A stretch of 64,000 nucleotides of DNA from Polaribacter sp. KT25b (GCF_900105145.1 NZ_LT629752.1:3849501-3913500), one strand, 5' to 3'. Positions 44,716-53,626 are shown, counted from the first letter of the stretch. Notes: a model not told the origin generated them from the letters alone. Program-made: numbers and translations.

Positions 44716-45953
44716 TTTGCTGTGTTAATAATCTTCATGGTAAAAGTAGAACCAATATTTTCTTTACTTTCAAAGGTAATTGTTCCGCCTAAATTTTCTA
44801 AATGGCTTTTAATAATATTTAAGCCAATTCCTGTTCCTTGTGTTAATAATGCATTTTCTGCTCTAAAATAACGGTTAAATATATTTTTTTGATCTTCCTC
44901 TGGAATTCCAATTCCGTTATCTTTAATCTTAATTGTAGTATATTGTTTGTCTTGAGTTATATTAATGTCAATATCTGTATTTTCTGGCGAATATTTAATA
45001 GCATTATTTACTAAATTAGATAGCGCAAGTTCAATTGTTTTTTCATCTTGTGTTAAAGAAATTTCATCAATATTTTCTGGATATTTAATTCTTTGTCCTT
45101 CTTTTAAAAGCATGTTAGCATTATAAATTACTTCATCTAAAACTTTACTTAATCTAAAAGTATGAAATTTGTAATTTATTTTACCTGTATCTAACTTTTC
45201 TACGGATAAAAAATCGTTTAAAATATTATTTAAATAATGTACTTTATTGGTAATGGTACCTAAATGCTTATCTCTTTTTTCTTGTTGTTCTGCTAATTTA
45301 TATTTTCCTAATAATATTGTTGATGTTAAAATACCACTTAAAGGTGTTTTAAATTCATGAGAAACTAACGATAAAAATTTTGTTTTTAATTCATTTAGTT
45401 CTTTTTCCTTTTTTAAAGCATCTTTAATTTGATTTTCTGCTTCTATTCTTTTATGGTTTTCTTCATCTAGCTCAAGATTTACTGCCTTTAATTCATTAAC
45501 AGTTTTTCTTAATTCTTTTGTTCTTTCACTAACCTTTTTTTCTAATTCTTCATTTAATTTATAGATTTCTTGTTCTTGCCTTTTTCTAACAGAAATATCT
45601 ATAATTAAAGCCATTATAAAAGTTTTTCCATAAATTTCAAACGGATTTAAACCAGCTTCTAACGGAAAAATATCGCCATTTTTTCTAGCGCCATATAAAT
45701 CGCGCCCGTTTCCCATTTGTCTTTTTTCTTTATGCTTCATAAACCCATTAAAATGAGCTCCATGACCAGCATGATAATCTTTAGGAATTAGAACATTTAA
45801 TTTTTTTTCTAGAAGTTCATTTTTCTCATAACCAAACATTTTTTCTACAGAAGAATTTACAGAAACTATGTTTTGTTGGTCGTCTACAACAACAACACCT
45901 TCAGACACAGCTTCAAAAAGTACGTTAAAAACATCTTGTTCTTTATTTAACAT
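44712..45953 (-). CDS. Cytosolic PAS-domain histidine kinase, FixL-like
   Basis: 413 residues, no membrane helix. The PAS domain (~8-125) contains YHAGHGAHF and MGNGRDLYGARKNGD. His64 and Arg84 match the 20-residue spacing and context of the heme-ligand His200 and O2-contacting Arg220 of Bradyrhizobium FixL. The same PAS motif also occurs in domains without heme, so this is only suggestive. A coiled coil (~130-185) leads to HisKA (SLVSHEFKTPLSG) and the ATPase domain (NLVNNAIKYSPE, DNGIGIPEED, TGIGLNIIKSHL). It is translationally coupled to the Crp-type regulator. Its gene has no class II box facing it. Confidence 0.87.
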   Translation of the reverse strand: MLNKEQDVFNVLFEAVSEGVVVVDDQQNIVSVNSSVEKMFGYEKNELLEKKLNVLIPKDYHAGHGAHFNGFMKHKEKRQMGNGRDLYGARKNGDIFPLEAGLNPFEIYGKTFIMALIIDISVRKRQEQEIYKLNEELEKKVSERTKELRKTVNELKAVNLELDEENHKRIEAENQIKDALKKEKELNELKTKFLSLVSHEFKTPLSGILTSTILLGKYKLAEQQEKRDKHLGTITNKVHYLNNILNDFLSVEKLDTGKINYKFHTFRLSKVLDEVIYNANMLLKEGQRIKYPENIDEISLTQDEKTIELALSNLVNNAIKYSPENTDIDINITQDKQYTTIKIKDNGIGIPEEDQKNIFNRYFRAENALLTQGTGIGLNIIKSHLENLGGTITFESKENIGSTFTMKIINTAK

Positions 45954-46024
45954 TTTAGCTATAATTATCAGATTTAATAAGGAAATAAAAATACTACATT
46001 TTTACAGAAAATTATAGTTAATTA

Positions 46025-46067
46025 TGATTAATATCATAATTTAATAACGTTATATAATCTATTTTTA
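46025..46067 (+). promoter_or_regulatory. Class II Crp/Fnr-type promoter 5
   Basis: TGATTAATATCA (46025-46036), 23 bp, then TATTTTTA (46060-46067). It faces the gene at 46091. The same palindrome lies 72 bp upstream of the divergent kinase gene, where no -7 element sits at the 23-bp spacing, so it might control the kinase differently. Confidence 0.8.
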
Positions 46068-46090
46068 CTCATATTCATAAATTCTTGATT

Positions 46091-46504
46091 ATGAAACCAT
46101 CACAAAACACAATTATTTCTTTTTACGAAAACCTTGGTAAATTATTTTATGCAATTGCAGCAGCAGATAATGTTGTAGAGGATGTTGAGTTTAATGTTTT
46201 AAAAGAAACTGTAAAAAATAAATGGACTAAAATTGATCATATTGATGATGATTTTCATTCTGATGCAGCATATCAAATTGAAACCGTTTTCGATTGGTTA
46301 AATAACGAAGGTTTTTCTGATTCTAAAACTTGTTATAACGAGTTTATTGACTTTAAAAGAGAGCATCCTTCTTTATTTACAGAAGAAACTAAAAGTCTTA
46401 TTATACAAACAGCAACTAAAATTGCAGCATCAGTTGCAGATTTAAATAAATCGGAATTAATGTTGGTTGCAAAACTTAGTATCGAATTTAAGAAAACGGA
46501 TTGA
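46091..46504 (+). CDS. TerB-like helical protein
   Basis: 137 residues from MKPSQNTI; an upstream TTG is open but unlikely. LFYAIAAADNVVEDVEF near the N-terminus and a C-terminal helical pair ending LMLVAKLSIEFK resemble TerB-fold proteins, where acidic residues bind metal in tellurite-resistance and related stress proteins. The match is by pattern only. It is a single-gene unit behind promoter 5, divergent from the sensor kinase. Confidence 0.6.
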   Translation: MKPSQNTIISFYENLGKLFYAIAAADNVVEDVEFNVLKETVKNKWTKIDHIDDDFHSDAAYQIETVFDWLNNEGFSDSKTCYNEFIDFKREHPSLFTEETKSLIIQTATKIAASVADLNKSELMLVAKLSIEFKKTD

Positions 46505-46670
46505 TAAGTTTATCGCAGGGCTATAGCCAAGGATTTAATTCCTCAAGGCTTGCTTTGAAATACAAAATATTAGTTTCGTAAGCACACATCGTACCCTTGG
46601 GTCGAGGTTGTTGATTCAGACTTGAAATTTTAAAAATAATTTGCTAAAAAACAGTGTTTTTTATGCTAAC

Positions 46671-46713
46671 TGATGAAGGTCATTTTACTTTTTTTAAAAC
46701 TGTAATACCTTTA
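46671..46713 (+). promoter_or_regulatory. Class II Crp/Fnr-type promoter 6
   Basis: TGATGAAGGTCA (46671-46682), 23 bp, then TACCTTTA (46706-46713). It drives the WG-repeat and ABC-exporter unit starting at 46740. Confidence 0.82.
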
Positions 46714-46739
46714 TTTACTGAATTTTAAATTTTTTGATC

Positions 46740-47333
46740 ATGAAAAAAGCAATCATATTATTTTTCTTAATTCCGTTTTTAGGATTTTCTCAAATCACAG
46801 ATAAGTTAGATTATGTTTCTCCTTTTAATGAAGGCTATTCTGCAGTAAAAAAAGGAAATCAATGGGCATTTATCAATCAAAAAGGAAACATTGTTATCGA
46901 TTTTAGAGACGATTTAGTTTTAACAGAAACTAACAAAGAAAAGTATCCAATATTTGTAAATGAAAGATGTTTAATTTCAGAAAAAAAAGACGGGATTTCT
47001 TACTTCGGATTTATAGATACATCAGGAAAAACAGTAGTTGAACCTTTGTATTTAAATGCTGCAAATTTTAATGAAGAATTTGCAATTGTAATTCATGTTT
47101 ATAAAAATTTATTAGGCAAAGATGTGTTAAACAAACAAGTAGTAAGTTATGAAATTACAGAGATTTTAATTAATAAATCTGGTGAAGTTAAATTCTCTTT
47201 AACGGAACCAAAAGGTATTATTCTTTCTAAAGAATATATTAAAAATCCACCAAAAATAAATAGTAAGTTTCTAACTAAAAATTTAATTGCAGTTTTAGGA
47301 AAAGATAATAAATGGGAGCTTAAAAAATTATAA
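46740..47333 (+). CDS. WG-repeat protein, exported
   Basis: 197 residues from MKKAIILF. Signal peptide ending LGFSQ. It carries WG-type repeats: VSPFNEGYSAVKKGNQWAFI with NQKGNIVIDF, then YFGFIDTSGKTVVEPLY, then LGKDNKWELKK. WG repeats are binding modules of unclear ligand. It is the first gene of a unit that continues with an adaptor, a permease and an ATPase, so it may be the periplasmic partner of that system. Confidence 0.8.
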   Translation: MKKAIILFFLIPFLGFSQITDKLDYVSPFNEGYSAVKKGNQWAFINQKGNIVIDFRDDLVLTETNKEKYPIFVNERCLISEKKDGISYFGFIDTSGKTVVEPLYLNAANFNEEFAIVIHVYKNLLGKDVLNKQVVSYEITEILINKSGEVKFSLTEPKGIILSKEYIKNPPKINSKFLTKNLIAVLGKDNKWELKKL

Positions 47334-47347
47334 ACTAATTAATTTTT

Positions 47348-48427
47348 ATGAAAAGAATAAGCGTAATTTGTTTCCTTTTTTTTTGTATTTCTTGTGCTGA
47401 AAAAGAAGAAAAAACGGTTCCAGAAAGTAGAAATATGACCGAATCTGTGTATTCTTCTGTAACGATTCAGCCAGACAGTTTATACCAAGTTTACGCTTCT
47501 GTGGCTGGGATTTTAGAAAAAAACTTAGTAGAAGAAGGCGATTTGGTTTTTAAAGAAACACCGTTAATTAAGGTGGTAAATAATATGCCTAAATTAAATA
47601 CCGAAAACGCCAAACTTATGGTAGGTTTAGCAAAAGAAAACTATACAGGAAGTGCTGCTATTTTAGATGGAATTGAAGAAGAAATTATTGCTGCAAATCT
47701 TACCTATAAAAACGATTCAATTAATTTTTATCGACAAAAAAATCTTTGGAATCAGAAAATTGGTTCTAAAGTAGCATTTGAAACAAAAAAGTTAAATTTT
47801 GAGTTATCTAAAAATAGTTTACAACTTTTAGAAAGTAAATATAACAGAACAAAAAACGAATTAAAAACAGCCTTAAAACAAGCTCAAAACAATTATGAAT
47901 CTTCATTAATAAACACCAAAGATTTTACTGTAAAAAGTATTATAAATGGTAAAGTTTATGCGCTATTTAAAGAACCAGGAGAAATTGTTTCTACAACAGA
48001 ACCTCTAGCCAAAATTGGTAGCGCAACTAATTTTGTGATAGAATTGTTGGTTGATGAAGTTGATATTGTAAAAATATCAGAAAATCAAGAAGTAATTATA
48101 AATTTAGACGCTTATAGTGGTCAAATTTTTACAGGAAAAGTATCTAAAATTTATCCTATAAAAGACACAAGAAATCAAACTTTTAAGGTTGAAGCTTTGT
48201 TTGACAAAGTTCCGAAAACATTGTATCCAGGGCTTTCTGGCGAAGCAAATATTATCATTTCTAAAAAAGATGCTGTACTTACAATTCCTAAAGACTATCT
48301 AATTGATGCTGATAAAGTAAAAACAGATAATGGCATTGTAAAAATTACAACAGGTTTACAAAACATGGAATTTGTAGAGGTAATTTCTGGAATTTCTAAA
48401 AACACAATAATTTATAAACCAGAATAA
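47348..48427 (+). CDS. HlyD-type periplasmic adaptor lipoprotein
   Basis: 359 residues. Lipobox CISC. The membrane-fusion-protein layout is biotinyl-lipoyl half (YQVYASVAGILEKNLVEEGD), a helical hairpin (~80-190) and a second lipoyl half with ALFKEPGEIVSTTEPLAKIG, then a beta-barrel domain with YPGLSGEANIII. It links an inner-membrane transporter to the outer membrane. The stop (TAATGG) overlaps the start of the permease gene. No outer-membrane TolC-like gene lies in the unit. Confidence 0.88.
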   Translation: MKRISVICFLFFCISCAEKEEKTVPESRNMTESVYSSVTIQPDSLYQVYASVAGILEKNLVEEGDLVFKETPLIKVVNNMPKLNTENAKLMVGLAKENYTGSAAILDGIEEEIIAANLTYKNDSINFYRQKNLWNQKIGSKVAFETKKLNFELSKNSLQLLESKYNRTKNELKTALKQAQNNYESSLINTKDFTVKSIINGKVYALFKEPGEIVSTTEPLAKIGSATNFVIELLVDEVDIVKISENQEVIINLDAYSGQIFTGKVSKIYPIKDTRNQTFKVEALFDKVPKTLYPGLSGEANIIISKKDAVLTIPKDYLIDADKVKTDNGIVKITTGLQNMEFVEVISGISKNTIIYKPE

Positions 48428-49689
48428 TGGTTAATTGGAAAGTTCTTTTAAACATTGCAAAAAAGCATTTGCTAACAAAGTTTAAGCAAACTGCTGTTGC
48501 AGCTTTAGGCGTTACTTTTGGTATTACATCTTATATTACTTTGGCTAGTTTTATGACGGGTTTAAACAATGTATTAGATGATTTAATTCTAAACCAAACA
48601 CCACATATTCATGTTTATAATGAAATTGAACCCTCTAAGCAACAACCCATTTCTTTGTATGATGATTTTAAAAATAGCTTTAATGTTGTACATTCTATTA
48701 AGCCAAAATTAAATCAGAAAAAAATACATAACGCATTGCCCATTATTAAGTATTTAAATGACAATAAAGATGTTAAAGGAGCAATTTCGCAAATAAAAAC
48801 AAATATTTTTTACATTTCTGGTTCAATAGAACTTGTTGGGAATTTAACAGGAATAAATCCGATAGAAGAAGCACGGCTTTTTAATTTTAAAGATTATGTA
48901 ATAGAAGGTTCTCCAAAAGATTTAAAAAACACAGAAAATAGTATCATAATTGGCTCTGGAGTTGCAAAAAAAATGTCTTTATCAATAGGAGAAAGAGTTC
49001 AAATAAGTACTGTAAATGGAACTGTTTTTCCGCTTAAAATTGTTGGTATTTATCAAAGTGGAGTTTCTGATATTGATGCTATTCAAAGCTTTACTAATAT
49101 TAAAACAGTTCAAACTATTTTAGGAGAAGCTAAAAACTATATTACAGATATAAATATAAAATTATATGACATTGATAAAGCCTTACCATTGGCAAAAAAA
49201 ATTGAACAACAATTTAATTTAAATGCAATAGATATTAATACTGCAAATGCACAATTTGAAACAGGTAGTTCTATTAGAAACCTTATAACGTATGTGGTTT
49301 CTATTACTTTATTAGTTGTAGCTGGTTTTGGAATTTATAACATTCTAAACATGTTAATTTATGAAAAAATGAATGACATTGCTATTTTAAAAGCAATCGG
49401 TTTTTCTGGTAAAGATGTACAGATAATCTTTATGAGTGAGGCATTAATTATCGGAATTGTTGGTGGTGTTTTGGGTTTGCTTTTTGGATTGCTTTTTACG
49501 AATATTATTAATACGATTCCGTATGAAACAGAAGGATTACCTAGAATAAAAACATATCCAATAGATTTTAACCTGTGGTATTATGTAATAGGTTTAACTT
49601 TTGCAATCATTTCTACTTGTTTTGCAGGTTTTTTACCTTCTCAAAAAGCTAAAAAAATAGATCCAGTTAAAATTATAAGAGGCCAATAA
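48427..49689 (+). CDS. MacB/LolC-type ABC permease
   Basis: 420 residues. Helix 1 at ~20-42 (AVAALGVTFGITSYITLASF), a large periplasmic domain (~45-275), then three helices in the FtsX domain (YVVSITLLVVAGFGIYNILN, IIGIVGGVLGLLFGLLFTNI, YYVIGLTFAIISTCFAGFLP). The coupling segment MNDIAILKAIGFSGKDV is typical. Members either export substrates or extract lipoproteins. The adaptor next to it favours MacAB-like export. Confidence 0.88.
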   Translation: MVNWKVLLNIAKKHLLTKFKQTAVAALGVTFGITSYITLASFMTGLNNVLDDLILNQTPHIHVYNEIEPSKQQPISLYDDFKNSFNVVHSIKPKLNQKKIHNALPIIKYLNDNKDVKGAISQIKTNIFYISGSIELVGNLTGINPIEEARLFNFKDYVIEGSPKDLKNTENSIIIGSGVAKKMSLSIGERVQISTVNGTVFPLKIVGIYQSGVSDIDAIQSFTNIKTVQTILGEAKNYITDINIKLYDIDKALPLAKKIEQQFNLNAIDINTANAQFETGSSIRNLITYVVSITLLVVAGFGIYNILNMLIYEKMNDIAILKAIGFSGKDVQIIFMSEALIIGIVGGVLGLLFGLLFTNIINTIPYETEGLPRIKTYPIDFNLWYYVIGLTFAIISTCFAGFLPSQKAKKIDPVKIIRGQ

Positions 49690-49690
49690 A

Positions 49691-50365
49691 ATGAGTACAG
49701 TATTAGAAGCAAAATATATTAATAAGTATTTTAAAAAGCCTGTATCTTTTCATGTATTAAAAGATATTAATTTTAAAATTGATAAAGGAGAATTTACTTC
49801 AATTATGGGGAAATCTGGTTGCGGAAAATCTACTTTATTGTACATTTTATCTACTATGGATACAGATTATGAAGGCGAATTGTATTTAGATAATCAATTA
49901 ATTACGGGCGATAGTAAAGACAAATTATCATATATCAGAAATAAAAATATAGGTTTTGTTTTTCAATTTCATTATTTGTTGTCAGAATTTTCTGTGTTAG
50001 AAAATGTAATGCTTCCTGCTAAAAAATTAGGAGAAAAATCTGTTAAAGAAATAGAAAATGATGCAATTCAGAAATTAAAAATATTAAATATAGAGCATTT
50101 AGCTAAAAAAAAAGCATCACAAATTTCTGGTGGAGAAAAACAAAGAGTGGCAATTGCAAGAGCTTTAATAAACAACCCTTCTATAATTATGGGAGATGAA
50201 CCAACAGGAAATTTAGATAGTCATAACTCAGAAAATGTTTTTAATATTTTTAAAAAATTAAGTTTAGAAGAAAAACTATCTCTTTTAATAGTTACTCATG
50301 ATGAAGATTTTGCAAAAAAAACAGACAGAATTATTACAATGGAAGATGGGAAAATAATTACCTAA
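49691..50365 (+). CDS. ABC transporter ATPase (MacB/LolD type)
   Basis: 224 residues. Walker A GKSGCGKSTL, Q-loop FVFQFHYLLSEFS, signature ISGGEKQRVAIARAL, Walker B IIMGDEPTGNLDS and switch VTHDEDF. It starts 1 bp after the permease stop and completes the exporter. The Q-loop Phe-His form is typical of the MacB/LolD subfamily. Confidence 0.92.
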   Translation: MSTVLEAKYINKYFKKPVSFHVLKDINFKIDKGEFTSIMGKSGCGKSTLLYILSTMDTDYEGELYLDNQLITGDSKDKLSYIRNKNIGFVFQFHYLLSEFSVLENVMLPAKKLGEKSVKEIENDAIQKLKILNIEHLAKKKASQISGGEKQRVAIARALINNPSIIMGDEPTGNLDSHNSENVFNIFKKLSLEEKLSLLIVTHDEDFAKKTDRIITMEDGKIIT

Positions 50366-50378
50366 AATAATAGCAAAC

Positions 50379-50421
50379 TGATAATTCTCATTTTATATAC
50401 AATCTAATTATACTACTTTTA
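50379..50421 (+). promoter_or_regulatory. Class II Crp/Fnr-type promoter 7
   Basis: TGATAATTCTCA (50379-50390), 23 bp, then TACTTTTA (50414-50421). It drives cbpA, cbpM and the metallophosphoesterase gene. Confidence 0.8.
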
Positions 50422-50453
50422 GTATTGTTCTTTAATCATAAAAAATAAGGAAA

Positions 50454-51341
50454 ATGGCATTCGTAGATTATTATAAAATATTAGGCATTTCCAAAAGTGC
50501 TTCTGAAGCAGATATTAAAAAAGCTTACAGAAAATTGGCTAGAAAATATCATCCAGATTTAAATCCGAATGATAAAGCAGCCGAAAAAAAGTTTAAAGAA
50601 ATTAATGAAGCTAATGAAGTTTTAAGTAATCCAGAAAATCGTAAGAAATACGATAAATATGGAGAACATTGGGAAAATGGAGAAGCTTACGAACAACAAG
50701 AAAAACAACGTCAACAAGATTATCAAAGAAGATCTCAAAGTAGTCAAGGAAGTTATTCTCAAGAAGATTTTTCTGATATTTTTGGAGATATGTTTGGTGG
50801 TGGAGCTTCTGGTAGACGAACGAGTTCAAAATTTAGAGGACAAGATTACAATTCTGAAATTCAATTACATTTAAAAGATGTTTATAAGACTCAAAAACAG
50901 GTAATTACCGTTAATGGAAAAAATATCAGAATTACAATTCCTGCAGGTGTAGAAAACGGCCAAACCATCAAAATAAAAGGTCATGGAGGAAAAGGTGTAA
51001 ATGGAGGCCCAAATGGCGATTTATACATTCAGTTTTCTATTATAAATAACACCAAATTTAAACGTGATAAAGACAATCTTTATATAGATGTTGATTTAGA
51101 TTTATATACGGCTTTATTAGGTGGGCAAATTATGGTTGATACTTTTGATGGAAAAGTAAAATTGACCATTAAACCAGAAACCGAAAATGGTACCAAAGTT
51201 AAACTAAAAGGAAAAGGATTTCCTAAATACAAAAAAGAAGGTCAGTTTGGTGATTTATATATTACGTATCAACTTAAAATACCTACAAAATTAAACGAAA
51301 AAGAGAAAGAATTAATTAAAGAATTACAAAAACAACGCTAA
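50454..51341 (+). CDS. cbpA: DnaJ-class co-chaperone CbpA
   Basis: 295 residues. J domain ~4-70 with [10 protein letters not shown] (HPD motif), a Gly/Ser/Gln-rich linker (~75-125) and two C-terminal substrate-binding domains (~130-290, [19 protein letters not shown]). It has no zinc-finger domain, which separates it from DnaJ. It works with DnaK and is typically induced in stationary phase. The CbpM modulator follows 2 bp later. Confidence 0.92.
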   Translation: MAFVDYYKILGISKSASEADIKKAYRKLARKYHPDLNPNDKAAEKKFKEINEANEVLSNPENRKKYDKYGEHWENGEAYEQQEKQRQQDYQRRSQSSQGSYSQEDFSDIFGDMFGGGASGRRTSSKFRGQDYNSEIQLHLKDVYKTQKQVITVNGKNIRITIPAGVENGQTIKIKGHGGKGVNGGPNGDLYIQFSIINNTKFKRDKDNLYIDVDLDLYTALLGGQIMVDTFDGKVKLTIKPETENGTKVKLKGKGFPKYKKEGQFGDLYITYQLKIPTKLNEKEKELIKELQKQR

Positions 51342-51343
51342 AT

Positions 51344-51640
51344 ATGGAAACTGAAAATTTAATATCTATACAGCAATTTTGTGAGCATTATAGCATTCCA
51401 AAAACTTTTATGAATGATTTAAAAGAGTACGAATTAATAGAAATTATTGTTGCAGAAAATGATGATTACATTAAAATTACTCAAATTACAGAAGTTGAAA
51501 AAATGATTCGTTTGCATTATGATTTAAACATAAATTTAGAAGGTGTTGATGTAATTTACAATTTATTAAATCAAGTTGATACTTTAAAAAAAGAAGTAAC
51601 TGATTTACAAAATAAACTTCGTTTTTACGATAACGTATAA
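51344..51640 (+). CDS. cbpM: Chaperone modulator CbpM
   Basis: 98 residues. N-terminal MerR-like helix-turn-helix fold (ISIQQFCEHYSIPKTFMNDL), then MIRLHYDLNINLEGVDVIYNLL and a short coiled coil (LLNQVDTLKKEVTDLQNKL). CbpM binds the J domain of CbpA and inhibits it. Its position directly after cbpA confirms the call. Confidence 0.9.
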   Translation: METENLISIQQFCEHYSIPKTFMNDLKEYELIEIIVAENDDYIKITQITEVEKMIRLHYDLNINLEGVDVIYNLLNQVDTLKKEVTDLQNKLRFYDNV

Positions 51641-51666
51641 AGTACCAGAAAACTAAATATTTTCTA

Positions 51667-52884
51667 ATGAAAAGCTACTCTCTATTTACCATTTTGCTTT
51701 TATGTTTAGCAATTTTAATCGTAGATATTTTAGCTTTTTATTGGTTGCAATCTATAACACAAATCATTGCTTCGGATGGTTTAAAAACTGCAATAAATAT
51801 TGTTTTTTGGGGTTTTACAATAGGATTAATTGCTTCAATTATAACGCTGAAAATTACTTTAGAAGATATTGAACCTAAAAGAAAACACAAGCTAGTTTCA
51901 GCTTTATCAGGATTAACAATTTCTTCTTTTATTCCTAAAATTATTTTTGTTGTTATTTTCTCTCTAATGTATTTTTCTAATCAGTTTTTTTCTGAAACGG
52001 AATCATTAATTGTTGTTCCGTTATTTGGTTTGCTTTCTGGATTTTTGCCATTTTTTGTAATAATGTATGGTTTTTTTAAAGCTGTATATAAATTTAAAGT
52101 GCATCATGTTACTGTTAAACATCAAAAATTACCTGCATCTTTTAATGGTTTAAAAATTGTTCAAATTTCTGATATTCATTTAGGAAGTTTTAATTATAAA
52201 TATCACATTTTAGACAGAGCAATAAAAGTAATAAATGATGCTGAACCAGATTTTATTTTTTTTACTGGAGATTTAGTTAATAATTATGCTTGGGAATTAA
52301 TTGGTTGGGAAAAGGTTTTAGACAAATTAGTTGCTAAAAAAGGCAAATATGCCATTTTAGGAAATCATGATTATGGAGATTATAGCGAATGGAATTCAAA
52401 GGAAGAAAAAAAAGAGAATTTTGATAAAATAAAAACTTTTTTTAAAAGAATTGATTTTAAACTCTTGTTAAATCAATCAGAAATAATTGAAAAGAACAAT
52501 GAAAAAATTGCAATTATTGGCGTCGAAAATTGGGGAAAACCTCGTTTTAAACAATATGGAAATCTACAAAAAGCAGTAAAAAATGTTACTGAAATTCCGT
52601 TTAAAATATTGTTAACACACGATCCAACACATTGGAGCAAAGAAGTACTTAAAAAAACAGATATTGCTTTAACGCTTTCTGGTCATACGCATGGAATGCA
52701 ATTGGGTTTTCAATACAAAAAAAGGCAATGGAGCCCAAGTAAATATCAATACAAACATTGGGCTGGTTTGTATAATGAAAACGAAAAATATTTATATGTT
52801 AATCGTGGTTTAGGTTGGGTTGGCTTTCCTGGTAGATTGGGTATGAGACCAGAAATTACATTACTTGAGTTAAAGAAGAAATAA
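51667..52884 (+). CDS. Membrane-anchored metallophosphoesterase
   Basis: 405 residues. Four hydrophobic segments in the first ~140 residues, then a calcineurin-like domain: IVQISDIHLGSFN (DxH), FTGDLVNNYAW (GDxxxN), ILGNHDYGDY (GNHD), LLTHDPTHW and LSGHTHGMQLG (GHTH). Homologues of the YaeI/YkuE type are thought to act on lipids or nucleotides at the membrane. It probably follows cbpM in the same unit. The substrate is unknown. Confidence 0.85.
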   Translation: MKSYSLFTILLLCLAILIVDILAFYWLQSITQIIASDGLKTAINIVFWGFTIGLIASIITLKITLEDIEPKRKHKLVSALSGLTISSFIPKIIFVVIFSLMYFSNQFFSETESLIVVPLFGLLSGFLPFFVIMYGFFKAVYKFKVHHVTVKHQKLPASFNGLKIVQISDIHLGSFNYKYHILDRAIKVINDAEPDFIFFTGDLVNNYAWELIGWEKVLDKLVAKKGKYAILGNHDYGDYSEWNSKEEKKENFDKIKTFFKRIDFKLLLNQSEIIEKNNEKIAIIGVENWGKPRFKQYGNLQKAVKNVTEIPFKILLTHDPTHWSKEVLKKTDIALTLSGHTHGMQLGFQYKKRQWSPSKYQYKHWAGLYNENEKYLYVNRGLGWVGFPGRLGMRPEITLLELKKK

Positions 52885-52896
52885 ATTTTTGTAAAC

Positions 52897-52939
52897 TGAT
52901 GTATATCAGCTTTTTTCTTTAAAATTTCAAATACCTTAG
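52897..52939 (+). promoter_or_regulatory. Class II Crp/Fnr-type promoter 8
   Basis: TGATGTATATCA (52897-52908; CTGATgtatATCAG), 23 bp, then TACCTTAG (52932-52939). It drives the PNPOx-like gene at 52966. Confidence 0.82.
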
Positions 52940-52965
52940 CTTTTCCATTACCTAAAACTTGCGTT

Positions 52966-53424
52966 ATGATTACTAATTTAAAAGAAGAAGAGTGCAGTCA
53001 CCTATTAGCAAATAATTATATTGGTCAACTGGCCTATATTTATAAAGATCGACCTTTTGTAGTGCCAATTACTTATTTTTTTAATAAAAATAATATTATT
53101 ATTGGTTATTCTGATGAAGGGCATAAAACGATGGCTATGAGAAAAAATAATAAAATTTCTCTACAAGTTTCAAACATAATAGATTGTGATAATTGGATTT
53201 CTGTTCTAGCTCATGGAGTTTATGAAGAGGTTACAGGCTCTGAAGCAAAAAAATATTTACATGAATTTACATCAGGAATTAAAGACATAATCTTAAGAAA
53301 AGAAGATAGATGTTTGCGTTCTGTAGGTGATTTTTCTAGCAAAAAATATACAAATCATCCGCCAATTATTTTTAGAGTAACTGTTGATGAAATGACAGGA
53401 AAAAGAAGGGTTCATCATTCATAA
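52966..53424 (+). CDS. Pyridoxamine 5'-phosphate oxidase-like flavin-binding protein
   Basis: 152 residues of the split-barrel fold: NNYIGQLAYIYKDRPFVVPI, IIIGYSDEGHKTMAMRKNN and a conserved WISVLAHGVYEEV. This is the stand-alone PNPOx-like group that often binds FMN, F420 or heme, and it is common in hypoxia-induced regulons. The C-terminus is VDEMTGKRR. It is a single-gene unit behind promoter 8 and the last member of the island, followed by a strong terminator. Confidence 0.85.
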   Translation: MITNLKEEECSHLLANNYIGQLAYIYKDRPFVVPITYFFNKNNIIIGYSDEGHKTMAMRKNNKISLQVSNIIDCDNWISVLAHGVYEEVTGSEAKKYLHEFTSGIKDIILRKEDRCLRSVGDFSSKKYTNHPPIIFRVTVDEMTGKRRVHHS

Positions 53425-53566
53425 ATTTCCTAAAATTCTTTATTCTGAAGATATAGATTAGTGTGTGAGATGAAACTTTATATTTTATTCTAAAACTAAA
53501 ATAATTAATAGATTGTCTAAGAAAAATATTCTAAAATTATTTTTTAAAAATTAAATATATTCTATA

Positions 53567-53608
53567 AATAAAAATCGTCTAGAAATTAATTTCTAGACGA
53601 TTTTTATT
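53567..53608. terminator. Bidirectional terminator
   Basis: AATAAAAATCGTCTAGAA pairs perfectly with TTCTAGACGATTTTTATT over a 6-nt loop. It closes both the PNPOx-like gene and the convergent symporter gene. Confidence 0.93.
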
Positions 53609-53626
53609 ATTAATTACGCTTTATTT

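Noticed and set aside
46505..46670. Possible small RNA or attachment site between the TerB-like and WG-repeat genes
   Set aside because: The slightly more GC-rich patch (GTACCCTTGGGTCGAGG) has no stable long stem, no repeat partner and no recognisable RNA motif.
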